The notes under the pieces were generated by a model. It searched no databases. It saw only the letters and a program-made list of their open reading frames with translations, and was not told the origin of the DNA. The translations under genes and the position numbers were made by a program. Of a stretch of DNA of 41,842 nucleotides, positions 1 through 9,220 are shown in pieces (position 1 is the first letter of the stretch; the number at the start of each line of letters is the position of its first letter). This DNA is from Kordia sp. (GTDB lineage Bacteria; Bacteroidota; Bacteroidia; Flavobacteriales; Flavobacteriaceae). The stretch is taken from contig NVVR01000027.1 of assembly GCA_002733415.1 (NCBI GenBank), positions 1 to 41,842 on the forward strand. Reading direction: 5' to 3'.

Positions 1-480
1 TTCGATGACGCGGGAACAACAGCCATTACGGCAACAACTAATGTAAATGCTCCATTTACAGCAACATATTCTCCAGAAAACCCTTTGTCAGTAGTTAACG
101 GACAAAACAGCATTGGTAACTGGAAATTAAATGTATATGATAACTGGACTGATTCTACAGGAACAATAAACTCTTGGAGTCTAGAAATTTGTGGAACTCA
201 AGTTTTAGAAATTGAAGACACAAAAATTGCAGATTCATTTGCACTATGGCCAAATCCTAATAACGGAGAGTTTCATATTTCTTTCAATACAACAAATAGC
301 GATACTGTTACTTTAACAGCTTTCGATATTAGAGGTAGAAAAGTTACTGAACAACGTTTTGAAAATAATTCAAATGTTTTCAATCAAACTGTTAATTTCA
401 ATATGCTTGCAAAAGGAGTTTATATTTTAAAAATAAAAACTGGAAATAATGAGTTCTTTAAAAGATTAGTTATTAAATAA
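1..480 (+). CDS. C-terminal part of a secreted P-domain/T9SS protein (probable M43 protease paralogue), cut by window start
   Basis: The reading frame is open from base 1 to the TAA at 478-480, so the start lies outside the window. The first ~70 residues match the end of the proprotein-convertase P domain of the complete paralogue that follows (shared words such as FDDAGTTAIT, YSPENPLSV, GNWKLNVYDNWTDS, SWSLEICG). The rest is a type A T9SS sorting domain: WPNPNNGEF, a middle FDIRGRKV strand and the terminal YILKIKTGNNEFFKRLVIK. By comparison with the next two genes the missing part probably holds an M43 metalloprotease domain, but that is inference. The product would cross the inner membrane by Sec and the outer membrane by the type IX system, where the tail is cleaved. 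Confidence 0.85.
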   Translation, partial: FDDAGTTAITATTNVNAPFTATYSPENPLSVVNGQNSIGNWKLNVYDNWTDSTGTINSWSLEICGTQVLEIEDTKIADSFALWPNPNNGEFHISFNTTNSDTVTLTAFDIRGRKVTEQRFENNSNVFNQTVNFNMLAKGVYILKIKTGNNEFFKRLVIK

Positions 481-510
481 CATTCTTTTAAAGAACCCGA
501 ATGAATTAAA

Positions 511-539
511 AATGACTCGCTATGCGGGTCATTTTTTTT
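511..539 (+). terminator. Rho-independent terminator after the first protease paralogue
   Basis: Stem AATGACTCGC / GCGGGTCATT (one T-G wobble) with a TAT loop, running into eight T. It lies 31 bp after the stop codon. The same hairpin, nearly base for base, follows the next two paralogues. Confidence 0.85.
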
Positions 540-997
540 CTCCCAAACTCAAATACATTAACCGTCTAAATTTATTTTTACAGTATCCCGTCAAAAACTC
601 TACTTTAATTCTAAAACTATTTACACACAGCCTTTCTCCTACACTTATAATATCCTACCTAGCTTGGTAAACTCATATCTTTTTTAGCATTATATAAAAA
701 CAAATTTCAATTCATACTTTAAGCAAATCAAGCAAAAAAATACAATACCTAAAACATCGGCTAAATACATCTTCAAGTCTTAAAATGTTGTATATAAAAC
801 ATTTTAAACACTCTTAGTTTACTGAGTACATTAAGTCTAGTGAATAAACATACTTAATAAACAAGGTCTCTATTTATTCAAAAACCACTCAAAACACTGA
901 AAATCAACTCATGAAAATCTCACATTCAGTAAGTAAAAAGGCTTTATTACTTATGTTTGGAGTAAATAATTCAACCCCATATAAATCAAAATTTGTT
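540..997. other. Intergenic region upstream of the second protease gene
   Basis: About 460 AT-rich bases between the terminator and the preferred ATG at 998. An in-frame ATG at 911 would shorten it. I see no TAnnTTTG box at a convincing distance, no RNA gene and no coding sequence of the neighbouring type. It may carry an unrecognised promoter. Confidence 0.4.
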
Positions 998-3382
998 ATG
1001 AAAACAACAACTTTACATTTTCAACAAAAAATACTAATGTATATTACATTAGTGTTAACTGCTTTTACATTTATACAAGCGCAAAACAAACAAGCCTCCT
1101 TAGAAAACCCACAACAAAGAACTTGTGGAATGGAGCAACACATGAGTGAATTACTTCAAAACCCCAATTTTGCCAAAGCATACGCTAAAAGACAAGCGGC
1201 TTTTGACGTTAAATATGAAGAGATTTTAACTCAAAAAGCAAATGGGACGTACCAAAGAAAAGCTACCTTATATATTCCAGTTGCAGTTCACTTCCCTACT
1301 GGATCCGAAGCGAATAGAGCATGTTTAGAAGCTCACGCACAATCACAGATAGACGTAATTAATGCCGATTACACCAAAACCAATGCCGATTATGCAGCAG
1401 GATGGGCAGCAGCAATAGCAGCAGAATCTTTTTATTCTGGCATAACACCTGGAGCTGTAGATGTTGTTTTCTGTATTGCCACTAAAAACCATCCAACTGT
1501 TTCTCCTGCAATAGCAGACGGAAGCAAAGCCGTTACCATTGGTAGCCAATCCGGAGCTTATGCAAGTGGCGATTCAAATACTACTTGGGCAGGATATATG
1601 AATTTTGTTATTAAAGATGCTGGAGCAGGTATATTAGGTTACTCTCCTTTAGCAGGTAGTATTTCTGGAGGAAACTGTGTAGTAATGGGCTTTGCTGCTT
1701 ATGGTACTGGTGCTGGTTGTACAGGTTTCGTTCCTGGTGCACCTTATAATTTAGGAAGAACTGTAACACATGAATTAGGTCACTTCTATAACTTAGATCA
1801 TACTTTTAACGGAGGTTGTGCTGGAGCTGGAGACAGTGTTGCTGATACTCCTGCAGTAGCTGCCGCAACTTATGGTACACCCGCACCTGGATCTGTTGCT
1901 GGATGTACAGCTGGTGAAAAAGCATTAACTATGAATTACATGGATTATGTAAATGATACTCATATGTTTATGTTTACCGCTGGTCAAGCAACAAGAGTAG
2001 AAGCTTATTTTGCTACTGTTGCTTCAGACTGGAAAACAAATGTTCTTTCTTGTCAGTCTCCAGACTTTACAGTTACTGCTAATAATAGTCCAGTTGCTGT
2101 ATGTGCTCCAACAAATGGAGTTTTCAATTTTACTTTTGGGATTTCAAATGGATACAACACTACTACTACTTTAAGTGTTACTGCTGGTTTACCAGCTGGA
2201 GCAACTGCTGTTTTTAGTCCTACAAGTATGAATGCTGCTGGTAACTTTACATTAACATTAACAGGTACTATTGCTGCTGGAAATTATCCAATGACAATTT
2301 CTGCTGCAGGAACAACTACTAAAACTGTAGATGTTGTATTATCTGTACAAGCAGGAATACCAGCTGTACCGACATTAACAACTCCTACAAACGGAGCTAC
2401 AGGACAAGCTATGCCAACAAACTTAGTTTGGGCAGCTTCAGCAAATGCAGCTACCTATACAGTAGAAACTGCTACTGACGCAGGGTTTACAACAAACACA
2501 ACCTCTAACTCTGTAAGTACAACAAATTATAGTGCAACAGGATTAACGCAAGCAACTCAATATTTCTGGAGAGTAAAAGCAGTAAACGGTTGTGGAGAAT
2601 CTGCTTATTCATCTGTTTTTAACTTTACAACGGCAAGTATTTCTTGCGCAACAGAAACTAATAGTTCTACTGTAGCTGTACCGAACGCAACTACGAACGG
2701 AACAGAAGCTGCTCCCGGAGAATCTATTATCGCAATTACAAATAATGTTACAATTACAGATGTTAACGTAACTTTGAATATTACTTATGGATATGTTGAA
2801 GATTTAAGAGTCGTTTTAACTAGTCCAGCTGGAACAACTGTTGAATTATTTAAAAACTTAGCTAGTAACAGTGGAGCAAACTTTACAAATACAGTATTAG
2901 ATGACGCAGGAGCAACTGCCATAACAGCAACCGCAGCAGCTAACGCACCATTTACTGCAACATATAGCCCAGAAAACCCTCTATCTGTACTAAACAATGA
3001 AACAAGTGTTGGTAACTGGAAACTATCTGTATATGACAATTGGACTGATGACTCAGGATCAATTACATCTTGGAGTGTTGAAATTTGCGGGAGTCCAGTT
3101 TTAGGAATTGAAGATAACCTTATTGCTAATTCATTCAATATATACCCTAACCCTTTATCTTCTAATGGAGAAGTAAACATTTCATTTAACTCAACTAATA
3201 ATGACGATGTATTACTTACTCTATATGACATGAGAGGAAGATTAGTTTATGATCAAAATTTCAAAAACAATTCAAACGCATTTAATCAAAAAGTTCGTTT
3301 TAATAATTTGGAAACTGCGGTTTATATTTTAAAAATAAAAACCGGTAATAACGAATTCTTTAAACGATTGGTTATTAAATAA
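998..3382 (+). CDS. Secreted M43-type (pappalysin/cytophagalysin-like) zinc metalloprotease with FN3-like region, P domain and T9SS tail
   Basis: A 794-residue extracellular protease. I prefer ATG 998 because it gives a clean Sec signal peptide (MKTTTLHF..., hydrophobic core, TFIQAQ cleavage region); ATG 911 would place 29 extra residues before it. The zinc site HELGHFYNLDH begins at residue 258 and follows the HExxHxxxxxH plan; the Met-turn region LTMNYMDYVNDTHMFMF follows about 50 residues later. After that come an Ig/FN3-like stretch (YFWRVKAVNGCGES), a P domain starting near residue 550 (DLRVVLTSPAGT, GNWKLSVYDNWTDDSG) and a type A T9SS sorting domain (IYPNPLSSNGE ... KRLVIK). M43 enzymes usually have HExxHxxGxxH; here the G position is N. 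It probably degrades external protein. It is one of at least three tandem copies. Confidence 0.88.
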   Translation: MKTTTLHFQQKILMYITLVLTAFTFIQAQNKQASLENPQQRTCGMEQHMSELLQNPNFAKAYAKRQAAFDVKYEEILTQKANGTYQRKATLYIPVAVHFPTGSEANRACLEAHAQSQIDVINADYTKTNADYAAGWAAAIAAESFYSGITPGAVDVVFCIATKNHPTVSPAIADGSKAVTIGSQSGAYASGDSNTTWAGYMNFVIKDAGAGILGYSPLAGSISGGNCVVMGFAAYGTGAGCTGFVPGAPYNLGRTVTHELGHFYNLDHTFNGGCAGAGDSVADTPAVAAATYGTPAPGSVAGCTAGEKALTMNYMDYVNDTHMFMFTAGQATRVEAYFATVASDWKTNVLSCQSPDFTVTANNSPVAVCAPTNGVFNFTFGISNGYNTTTTLSVTAGLPAGATAVFSPTSMNAAGNFTLTLTGTIAAGNYPMTISAAGTTTKTVDVVLSVQAGIPAVPTLTTPTNGATGQAMPTNLVWAASANAATYTVETATDAGFTTNTTSNSVSTTNYSATGLTQATQYFWRVKAVNGCGESAYSSVFNFTTASISCATETNSSTVAVPNATTNGTEAAPGESIIAITNNVTITDVNVTLNITYGYVEDLRVVLTSPAGTTVELFKNLASNSGANFTNTVLDDAGATAITATAAANAPFTATYSPENPLSVLNNETSVGNWKLSVYDNWTDDSGSITSWSVEICGSPVLGIEDNLIANSFNIYPNPLSSNGEVNISFNSTNNDDVLLTLYDMRGRLVYDQNFKNNSNAFNQKVRFNNLETAVYILKIKTGNNEFFKRLVIK

Positions 3383-3411
3383 CAATCATTTAAAGAACTT
3401 AAATAAATTAA

Positions 3412-3440
3412 AATGACTCGCTTAGCGGGTCATTTTTTTT
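3412..3440 (+). terminator. Rho-independent terminator after the second protease gene
   Basis: Stem AATGACTCGC / GCGGGTCATT with a TTA loop and eight T. It differs from the other two copies only in the loop, so the terminator seems to have been duplicated with the gene. Confidence 0.85.
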
Positions 3441-3441
3441 G

Positions 3442-3736
3442 TAATATAATTCACGTACTTACATAAAAACTAAAAACACAACAATATTCGAAATCCTAAT
3501 AATAATTCGATAATACATATCATTTACTTTACAACAAACTAAATATCAACGAATTATTGTCAAATTATTTTTCCTATACAAAACCCTATACAAAACAAGC
3601 ATTCACGCAAAGATTAAGAGGGTGAAAACACCGTTAAAAAACACAAAAAATGTATTAATTGTTAAATACTTACATTTAATCCATATATTAACCCCCTTTA
3701 ACCCTCTAATTAATTATTAATTAAACCAAAATTACC
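3442..3736. other. Intergenic region upstream of the third protease gene
   Basis: About 295 AT-rich bases. A TACATTTA sequence at about 3671-3678 is one base off the -7 consensus TAnnTTTG and could be the promoter, but no -33 TTTG is visible at the right spacing. Nothing else recognisable. Confidence 0.35.
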
Positions 3737-6052
3737 ATGAAAAAAATTACCCTTTTAAAAAGGAGTTTCCTTTTTAGTTTAGCAATTATGTTATTTAGTT
3801 TTACACATGCCCAAGAAAAATGTGGTACTGCTGAATTAATGAAACAAAAATTAAAAGACCCCGTATTTGCTAAACAATACGCCAAGAGACAAGCGAAATT
3901 TGAAGCAAAATTTTTAGAACTTCAAACACAAAAATCAAACGGTACATACAAAAAAGCGACCTTAACTATCCCCGTTGCAGTTCATTTTCCTGGCGGAAAC
4001 GAATCTGACCGTGCTTGTTTAGAAGCTTTCGCTGAAACTCAAATAGCTATTTTAAATGCGGATTACACTGGTACAAATTCCGATTTTTCAGATTGGGCAG
4101 CGGCTAGTTCATTTTATCCTGGATTAAATACAGGTGCAGCAGATGTTGTTTTTTGTATCGCTACATTAAACCACCCAGCAAACACCGACTCTGATTTAGT
4201 TGAAGGAGGCCCTGCCGTCACTATAGGGTATACAGGTTTTGGGGGAAATGACACTGATGCAAAATGGGGAGGATATATGAACTTTCTTGTTAAAGATGCC
4301 GGAAGTGGAATATTAGGATACTCACCATTAGGCGGTAGTATTGCTAATGGTGCATCTGTAGTAATTGCACCTACAGCATATGGATCAGGAGCTGGTTGTA
4401 GCGGATACACTCCAGGCGCTCCATACAACTTAGGAAGAACAACAACTCATGAGTTAGGTCACTTTTTCAATTTAGACCATACTTTTAATGGTGGTTGTAC
4501 TGGTGCAGGTGACAGTATTGCTGACACACCTGCTGTTGCAAATCCAACTTATGGTACACCTGCTCCAGGTTCAGTTGCGGGATGTAACAACCCTGAAAAG
4601 GCGTTAACAATGAGTTATATGGATTACACTAATGATACTCACATGTTTATGTTTAGTGCAGGTCAAATAACTAGAGTTGAAGCGTATTGGGCTACTATAG
4701 CTTCTGACTTTAAAACTGGCGTAACAGCATGTAATTCAGATTTTACTGTTACAGCAAACAACAGTCCAGTTTCTGTTTGTTCCCCTACGGATGCTATATT
4801 TAATTTCACATTTGCTACTAGTGGTGGATATAATGCAAATACTGCATTTACTGCAACTGCCGGAGTCCCTAACAATGCCACTGTAGTTTTTTCACCAACT
4901 GCATTAAGTGCTGACGGTTCTTTTACAATGACTATTGGTAATATTGCAACCGTAGCAACTGGTGATTATACAATAACTGTTACAGCAATTGGAACTACTA
5001 CTAAAACTTTAGATATTGTATTATCAGTTCAAGCTGGAGTGCCTTCAGCTACAACATTAACTTATCCCGCTAACAATGCCACAAGCATAGGAAGTAGTAG
5101 CTTGCTTACATGGAACACTGCTGCAAATGCAGCTACTTACACAGTACAAATAGCCACTGACGCCGGATTTACTACAAATATGACGACAAATACGGCTAAT
5201 ACAAATAATTATACAGCTACTAACTTAAATCCTAGTACTCAGTATTTCTGGAGAGTGAAATCACTTAATGGATGTGGAGAGTCAGTGTATTCTAGTGCTT
5301 TTAATTTCACGACAGCTGCTATATCATGTACTACTTATAATTCTATTCAAAACAACATTACTATTCCTGATACAGGGACTACTGAACATGTAATAACATC
5401 TACATTGAACATACCTGACAATGTATCAATTACAGATGTTAATGTTACGATTAATGTACAACATGTGTGGGCTGGTGATGTTGAATTAAAATTAACCTCT
5501 CCAAATGGAACAGAGGTTATTTTATTAGCAAATAGTAAATGTGATGACGGAACGGACGACATTGGAGTTACTTATGATGACCAAGCTGGAGGACCTATAT
5601 CTTGCAGTACATCTGCCCCTTGTGTTGGAGGAACAATACAACCTGAAAATACGCTGTCCGTTTTTAATGGTGAAGCATCTACAGGAAACTGGATTGTAAC
5701 AGCTACAGATGGATACCCAAGTGCTGATGGCGGAGAATTTTTAAATTTCAATATTGAAATTTGCGGAGCACCCATCTTAGGAATTGAAGATACTAAATTT
5801 GCAGAATCTGTAAGCGTTTATCCTAACCCTAACAACGGAGAGTTTTTTGTTTCTTTCCACTCTACTACAAGTCAAGCAGTAAAACTTTCTCTATTTGACA
5901 TGAGAGGAAGATTAGTTTCTAAACAAAAATTTGAAAACAATTCTAATGTATTCATCCAAAAAGTTCATTTTAACGACTTAGCAAAAGCCGTTTATATTTT
6001 AAAAATACAAACTGGTAATAGCGAAACCTTTAAACGATTGGTTATTAAATAA
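3737..6052 (+). CDS. Secreted M43-type zinc metalloprotease with P domain and T9SS tail (paralogue)
   Basis: A 771-residue paralogue of the preceding gene with the same architecture. The signal peptide MKKITLLKRS...FTHAQ is followed by a pro-region and the catalytic domain. The zinc motif HELGHFFNLDH spans residues 238-248 and the Met-turn region reads MSYMDYTNDTHMFMF. An FN3-like stretch (YFWRVKSLNGCGES) leads to a P domain whose middle differs from the other copy: it contains extra cysteines (NSKCDD, SCSTSAPC) and the ending GNWIVTATDGYPSADGG. The last ~80 residues are a type A sorting domain (VYPNPNNGEFFVSF ... KRLVIK). The sorting domain and catalytic core are the most alike between copies and the P domain the least, so the copies may differ in target or stability (inference). 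Confidence 0.88.
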   Translation: MKKITLLKRSFLFSLAIMLFSFTHAQEKCGTAELMKQKLKDPVFAKQYAKRQAKFEAKFLELQTQKSNGTYKKATLTIPVAVHFPGGNESDRACLEAFAETQIAILNADYTGTNSDFSDWAAASSFYPGLNTGAADVVFCIATLNHPANTDSDLVEGGPAVTIGYTGFGGNDTDAKWGGYMNFLVKDAGSGILGYSPLGGSIANGASVVIAPTAYGSGAGCSGYTPGAPYNLGRTTTHELGHFFNLDHTFNGGCTGAGDSIADTPAVANPTYGTPAPGSVAGCNNPEKALTMSYMDYTNDTHMFMFSAGQITRVEAYWATIASDFKTGVTACNSDFTVTANNSPVSVCSPTDAIFNFTFATSGGYNANTAFTATAGVPNNATVVFSPTALSADGSFTMTIGNIATVATGDYTITVTAIGTTTKTLDIVLSVQAGVPSATTLTYPANNATSIGSSSLLTWNTAANAATYTVQIATDAGFTTNMTTNTANTNNYTATNLNPSTQYFWRVKSLNGCGESVYSSAFNFTTAAISCTTYNSIQNNITIPDTGTTEHVITSTLNIPDNVSITDVNVTINVQHVWAGDVELKLTSPNGTEVILLANSKCDDGTDDIGVTYDDQAGGPISCSTSAPCVGGTIQPENTLSVFNGEASTGNWIVTATDGYPSADGGEFLNFNIEICGAPILGIEDTKFAESVSVYPNPNNGEFFVSFHSTTSQAVKLSLFDMRGRLVSKQKFENNSNVFIQKVHFNDLAKAVYILKIQTGNSETFKRLVIK

Positions 6053-6082
6053 CAATCTTTTAAACAATCGGAGCATATTAAA

Positions 6083-6111
6083 AATGACTCGCTATGCGGG
6101 TCATTTTTTTT
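6083..6111 (+). terminator. Rho-independent terminator after the third protease gene
   Basis: Third copy of the AATGACTCGC-TAT-GCGGGTCATT hairpin with eight T, about 30 bp after the stop. Confidence 0.85.
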
Positions 6112-6123
6112 GTTTAAATATAT

Positions 6124-6131
6124 TACCTTTG
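6124..6131 (+). promoter_or_regulatory. Bacteroidota -7 promoter box for the NqrM-like/GT2/sigma operon
   Basis: TACCTTTG is a perfect TAnnTTTG box, 19 bp before the next ATG and just after the terminator of the preceding gene. No -33 TTTG stands at the expected distance. Confidence 0.55.
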
Positions 6132-6150
6132 TAGTATAAATTATATTTCA

Positions 6151-6357
6151 ATGAAACTTCTCTTACTTACTATCGGACTCCTATCATTAGCTGTCATAGG
6201 AATTGCTATTAAACTTTGGGCTAAGAAAGACGGTAAGTTTTCTGGCACTTGCGCAAGTCAGAATCCAATGCTTAACAAAGATGGTGAAGCTTGTGGTTTT
6301 TGCGGAAAACCAGCTGATGAAATTGAAAATTGTGATGAACCTCAGCACGAAAACTAA
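6151..6357 (+). CDS. Small membrane-anchored cysteine protein, NqrM-like
   Basis: A 68-residue protein with one N-terminal membrane helix (LLLLTIGLLSLAVIGIAI) and a short polar tail with four cysteines (FSGTC, GEACGFC, IENC). The plan of one helix plus a GSC/GTC motif and a later cysteine cluster resembles NqrM, the small factor needed for maturation of the Na+-translocating NADH:quinone reductase, whose cysteines are thought to handle iron. The resemblance is by eye and the cysteine spacing is not identical. No nqr genes are in the window. It lies 26 bp upstream of the glycosyltransferase and probably shares its transcript. An alternative is a clade-specific secreted cysteine protein of unknown role. 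Confidence 0.6.
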   Translation: MKLLLLTIGLLSLAVIGIAIKLWAKKDGKFSGTCASQNPMLNKDGEACGFCGKPADEIENCDEPQHEN

Positions 6358-6383
6358 CACCTCTACTTCTACTCCACCAATAT

Positions 6384-7490
6384 ATGTTTACAATTTTACT
6401 ATATGCTTTTATAGCGATTACTAGTATTCAACTTATTTATTTTCTTTTAATTTTTAGTCGATTTTCTTTTGCTAAAAAAAAGAAAACAAAACAAAACAAC
6501 ATTCCCATTTCAGTGTTGATTTGCGCAAAAAACGAAGCGAAAAATTTAAAAACCTTTCTGCCATCAATAATAAATCAAAAACACACCAACTTTGAAATAA
6601 TTTTAATTAATGACGCTTCCTATGACGATACATTAGAAGTGATGGAATCCTTCCAAGAAAAACATCCAAACATTAAAATTGTTAATGTAGAAAACAACGA
6701 AGCTTTTTGGGGTAGTAAAAAGTACGCACTAACCTTAGGTATTAAAGCAAGTACAAATGACTACTTACTATTAACTGATGCTGATTGCACTCCAAAATCA
6801 GATCAATGGATTTCAAGTATGGGTGCTCATTTCTCTGAAAATAAAAAAATTGTTTTAGGCTATGGAGCCTACAAAAAGAAAAAACATTCCATTCTTAATA
6901 CTTTAATACGATTTGAGACACTATTAACAGCTATTCAATATTTTTCATATGCCAAAGTAGGAAACCCATATATGGGAGTTGGCAGAAATTTAGCCTATCA
7001 TAAAACTGAATTTTTTAATGTAAACGGTTTTATGAACCACATGGATGTTCGTTCAGGTGATGATGACTTGTTTGTAAATCAAGTAGCTACAAAAAAGAAT
7101 ACAAGCATTGAATTTTCAGAAGAATCACATACACTGTCAAATCCTTCTAAAACATTTTCTGAGTGGTTTACCCAAAAAAGAAGGCATGTTTCTACCGCAA
7201 GTCACTACAAGGGAAAAGACCAGTTCTTTTTAGGTTTATTTTATGTATCCCAAATTTTATTTTGGTTTTTATTTATTGTCCTTATAAGCCTTCTTTTTCA
7301 ATGGAAATTGGTGTTACTCATTTTCGGAATACGAATTCTGTTTCAATATCTTGTTTATGGCTTATCTGCTAAAAAATTAAAAGAACAAGATTTAATTTTT
7401 GCAATTCCGTTTTTAGAACTCTTTTTAATTCTATTTCAATTAACTATATTTATAACAAATAGGTTTTCTAAACCAAATCATTGGAATTAA
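6384..7490 (+). CDS. Family 2 glycosyltransferase, membrane-bound
   Basis: A 368-residue inverting GT-A glycosyltransferase. An N-terminal membrane helix (FTILLYAFIAITSIQLIYFL) is followed by the nucleotide-sugar fold: PISVLICAKNEAKNL, FEIILINDASYDDT and the DxD-type LLTDADCTP. Acceptor-side elements are GVGRNLAYHK, the acidic SGDDDLFVNQ and QKRRH, which stands at the place of the QxxRW motif. Two or three helices at the C-terminus anchor it in the membrane. The family builds polysaccharide or glycolipid at the cytoplasmic face; sugar and acceptor cannot be told from sequence. Its last 10 bases overlap the start of the sigma factor gene, so the two are translationally coupled. Confidence 0.85.
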   Translation: MFTILLYAFIAITSIQLIYFLLIFSRFSFAKKKKTKQNNIPISVLICAKNEAKNLKTFLPSIINQKHTNFEIILINDASYDDTLEVMESFQEKHPNIKIVNVENNEAFWGSKKYALTLGIKASTNDYLLLTDADCTPKSDQWISSMGAHFSENKKIVLGYGAYKKKKHSILNTLIRFETLLTAIQYFSYAKVGNPYMGVGRNLAYHKTEFFNVNGFMNHMDVRSGDDDLFVNQVATKKNTSIEFSEESHTLSNPSKTFSEWFTQKRRHVSTASHYKGKDQFFLGLFYVSQILFWFLFIVLISLLFQWKLVLLIFGIRILFQYLVYGLSAKKLKEQDLIFAIPFLELFLILFQLTIFITNRFSKPNHWN

Positions 7491-8044
7491 ATAACAACAT
7501 ATTACTCCAACAAATTGCCAAAGCAAAAAAAGGCCACCAAAGTGCGTTTAATTTTTTATTAGACACCTATTGGAAAGAAGTATATGGATTTCAGTTAAAA
7601 CGAACTCAAAATGAAATTGATGCTGAGGATATCACTATTCAAACATTTTCCAAAGCTTTTCATAAAATTGATTTGTTCAGTGAAGAATATAAGTTTAGCA
7701 CATGGTTGATAACGATCTCTAAAAATATTCATTATGATATTTTACGCAAAAAGAAAACTTCTATTACTTTAAATAACTTGAGTAAGGATAATAATGCGCT
7801 TCAAGATATTATTGACGACGCTCCTTCTGCAGAAGATAAAATTATCATTGAACAGAATTTAGCAAAATTATTGAGAGATATAAAAAAACTAAAACCTCAT
7901 TACCAGCAAGTCATTCAACTACGATACTTTCAAGAAATGAGTTATAAAGAAATAGCTAACGAGATTAATGAACCCATGACAAACGTAAAAGTAAAATTGT
8001 TACGTGCTCGAAAATTACTAGCAGAAATAATTCAAAGAAAGTAA
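7481..8044 (+). CDS. ECF-type RNA polymerase sigma factor
   Basis: A 187-residue sigma-70 family factor with only regions 2 and 4. Region 2 covers about residues 22-90 (AFNFLLDTYWKEVYGFQ, DAEDITIQTFSKAF, FSTWLITISKNIHYDILRK). Region 4 covers about residues 130-185 (HYQQVIQLRYFQEMSYKEIA, NVKVKLLRARKLL). The start is TTG at 7481, inside the end of the glycosyltransferase gene; no in-frame ATG precedes region 2. No anti-sigma gene lies downstream; lipA follows after about 190 bp with its own promoter. Regulon unknown. The coupling to a membrane glycosyltransferase suggests a cell-envelope role, which is inference. Confidence 0.85.
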   Translation: MELNNNILLQQIAKAKKGHQSAFNFLLDTYWKEVYGFQLKRTQNEIDAEDITIQTFSKAFHKIDLFSEEYKFSTWLITISKNIHYDILRKKKTSITLNNLSKDNNALQDIIDDAPSAEDKIIIEQNLAKLLRDIKKLKPHYQQVIQLRYFQEMSYKEIANEINEPMTNVKVKLLRARKLLAEIIQRK

Positions 8045-8202
8045 CTCCTCTTATTCTTTAGCACTTGCTACATCACTACACTGTAACAAATACACATATA
8101 ACAAGCTTACGAAGTGTTGAAAGGAAAAACATTTTTGATTTCAAGGCAAGCTAGCGAGTATTAAAATCTCACTGTGTGAGTAAATAATAGTATTTTTCTA
8201 TT

Positions 8203-8210
8203 TACCTTTG
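8203..8210 (+). promoter_or_regulatory. -7 promoter box for lipA
   Basis: TACCTTTG, a perfect TAnnTTTG box, 23 bp before the lipA ATG. A small hairpin (CTCAC-TGT-GTGAG, 8168-8180) lies where a regulator could sit; that part is speculative. Confidence 0.55.
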
Positions 8211-8233
8211 CCTACCCTTAGAAATAAATTTTT

Positions 8234-9106
8234 ATGAATACAGATCAATCTAGCGTATTACCTCCAAAAGGAAAACCAAAATGGTTAAAAGTAAAATTAC
8301 CGGTTGGAAAAAAATATACTGAATTAAGAGGATTAGTAGATAAATACAAATTAAATACAATTTGTTCTTCTGGTAGTTGCCCTAATATGGGAGAATGCTG
8401 GGGTGAAGGAACTGCTACCTTTATGATTTTAGGAAACACATGTACACGATCATGTGGATTTTGTGGTGTAAAAACCGGCAGACCAGAAACTGTAGACTGG
8501 GATGAACCTGAAAAAGTTGGACGTTCTATAAAAATCATGAAAATTAAACACGCTGTATTAACTTCAGTTGATAGAGATGATTTAAAAGATATGGGAACTA
8601 TTATTTGGACAGAAACTGTAAAAGCTGTCCGAAGAATGAACCCAGAAATAACTATCGAAACTTTAATCCCTGACTTTCAAGGAATCGAAAAGCATTTAGA
8701 CAAAATGATTGCTATTGCTCCTGAGGTTATTTCTCATAATATGGAAACCGTAAAAAGGCTGACTAGAGAGGTGCGCATACAAGCAAAATACGAACGTAGT
8801 TTAGAAGTATTGCGTTATTTAAAAGCTAACGGGCAACGAAGAACTAAAACAGGTATTATGCTTGGCTTAGGGGAAACAAAGGAAGAGGTTATTGAAACTT
8901 TACACGATATCAGAAATGCAAATGTTGATATTATTACTATTGGTCAGTACCTACAACCAAGTAAAAAGCATTTACCTGTACAACGTTTTGTTACTCCAGA
9001 TGAATTTGCTGAATACGAAAAAATCGGAAAAGAACTTGGCTTCAGACATGTAGAAAGCGGTGCATTAGTCCGTTCCTCATACAAAGCTCACAAACATATT
9101 TTATAA
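8234..9106 (+). CDS. lipA: Lipoyl synthase
   Basis: A 290-residue radical-SAM enzyme that inserts two sulfurs into octanoyl groups bound to lipoyl-domain proteins, completing the lipoate cofactor in place. The auxiliary 4Fe-4S cluster cysteines are C44, C49 and C55 ([12 protein letters not shown]). The radical-SAM cluster is C70-x3-C74-x2-C77 (CTRSCGFC). The conserved C-terminal RSSY motif is at 280-283. Further signature words are VISHNMETV and [12 protein letters not shown]. Length and motif order are those of a complete, standard LipA. It has its own promoter and is followed by a non-coding gap of 114 bp, so it is probably a single-gene unit. Confidence 0.97.
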   Translation: MNTDQSSVLPPKGKPKWLKVKLPVGKKYTELRGLVDKYKLNTICSSGSCPNMGECWGEGTATFMILGNTCTRSCGFCGVKTGRPETVDWDEPEKVGRSIKIMKIKHAVLTSVDRDDLKDMGTIIWTETVKAVRRMNPEITIETLIPDFQGIEKHLDKMIAIAPEVISHNMETVKRLTREVRIQAKYERSLEVLRYLKANGQRRTKTGIMLGLGETKEEVIETLHDIRNANVDIITIGQYLQPSKKHLPVQRFVTPDEFAEYEKIGKELGFRHVESGALVRSSYKAHKHIL

Positions 9107-9220
9107 AAGAATCTAGACTATATCTTTTTCTTGTTTATGATGTAACATCTGGCACACTCGAGATGTCATCACATGGGAAAATAAAATAAGTATTAAATAA
9201 TTAATAAACTTTCTAATTAA

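Noticed and set aside
911..997. N-terminal extension of the second M43 protease from ATG 911
   Set aside because: It would put 29 residues ahead of a well-formed signal peptide that starts at ATG 998.
2785..3231. Minus-strand ORF of 148 codons opposite the protease P and sorting domains
   Set aside because: It is antisense to a strongly supported gene and shows no protein family feature.
6203..6424. Plus-strand ORF overlapping the NqrM-like gene and the glycosyltransferase start
   Set aside because: Out of frame with both supported genes; no features.
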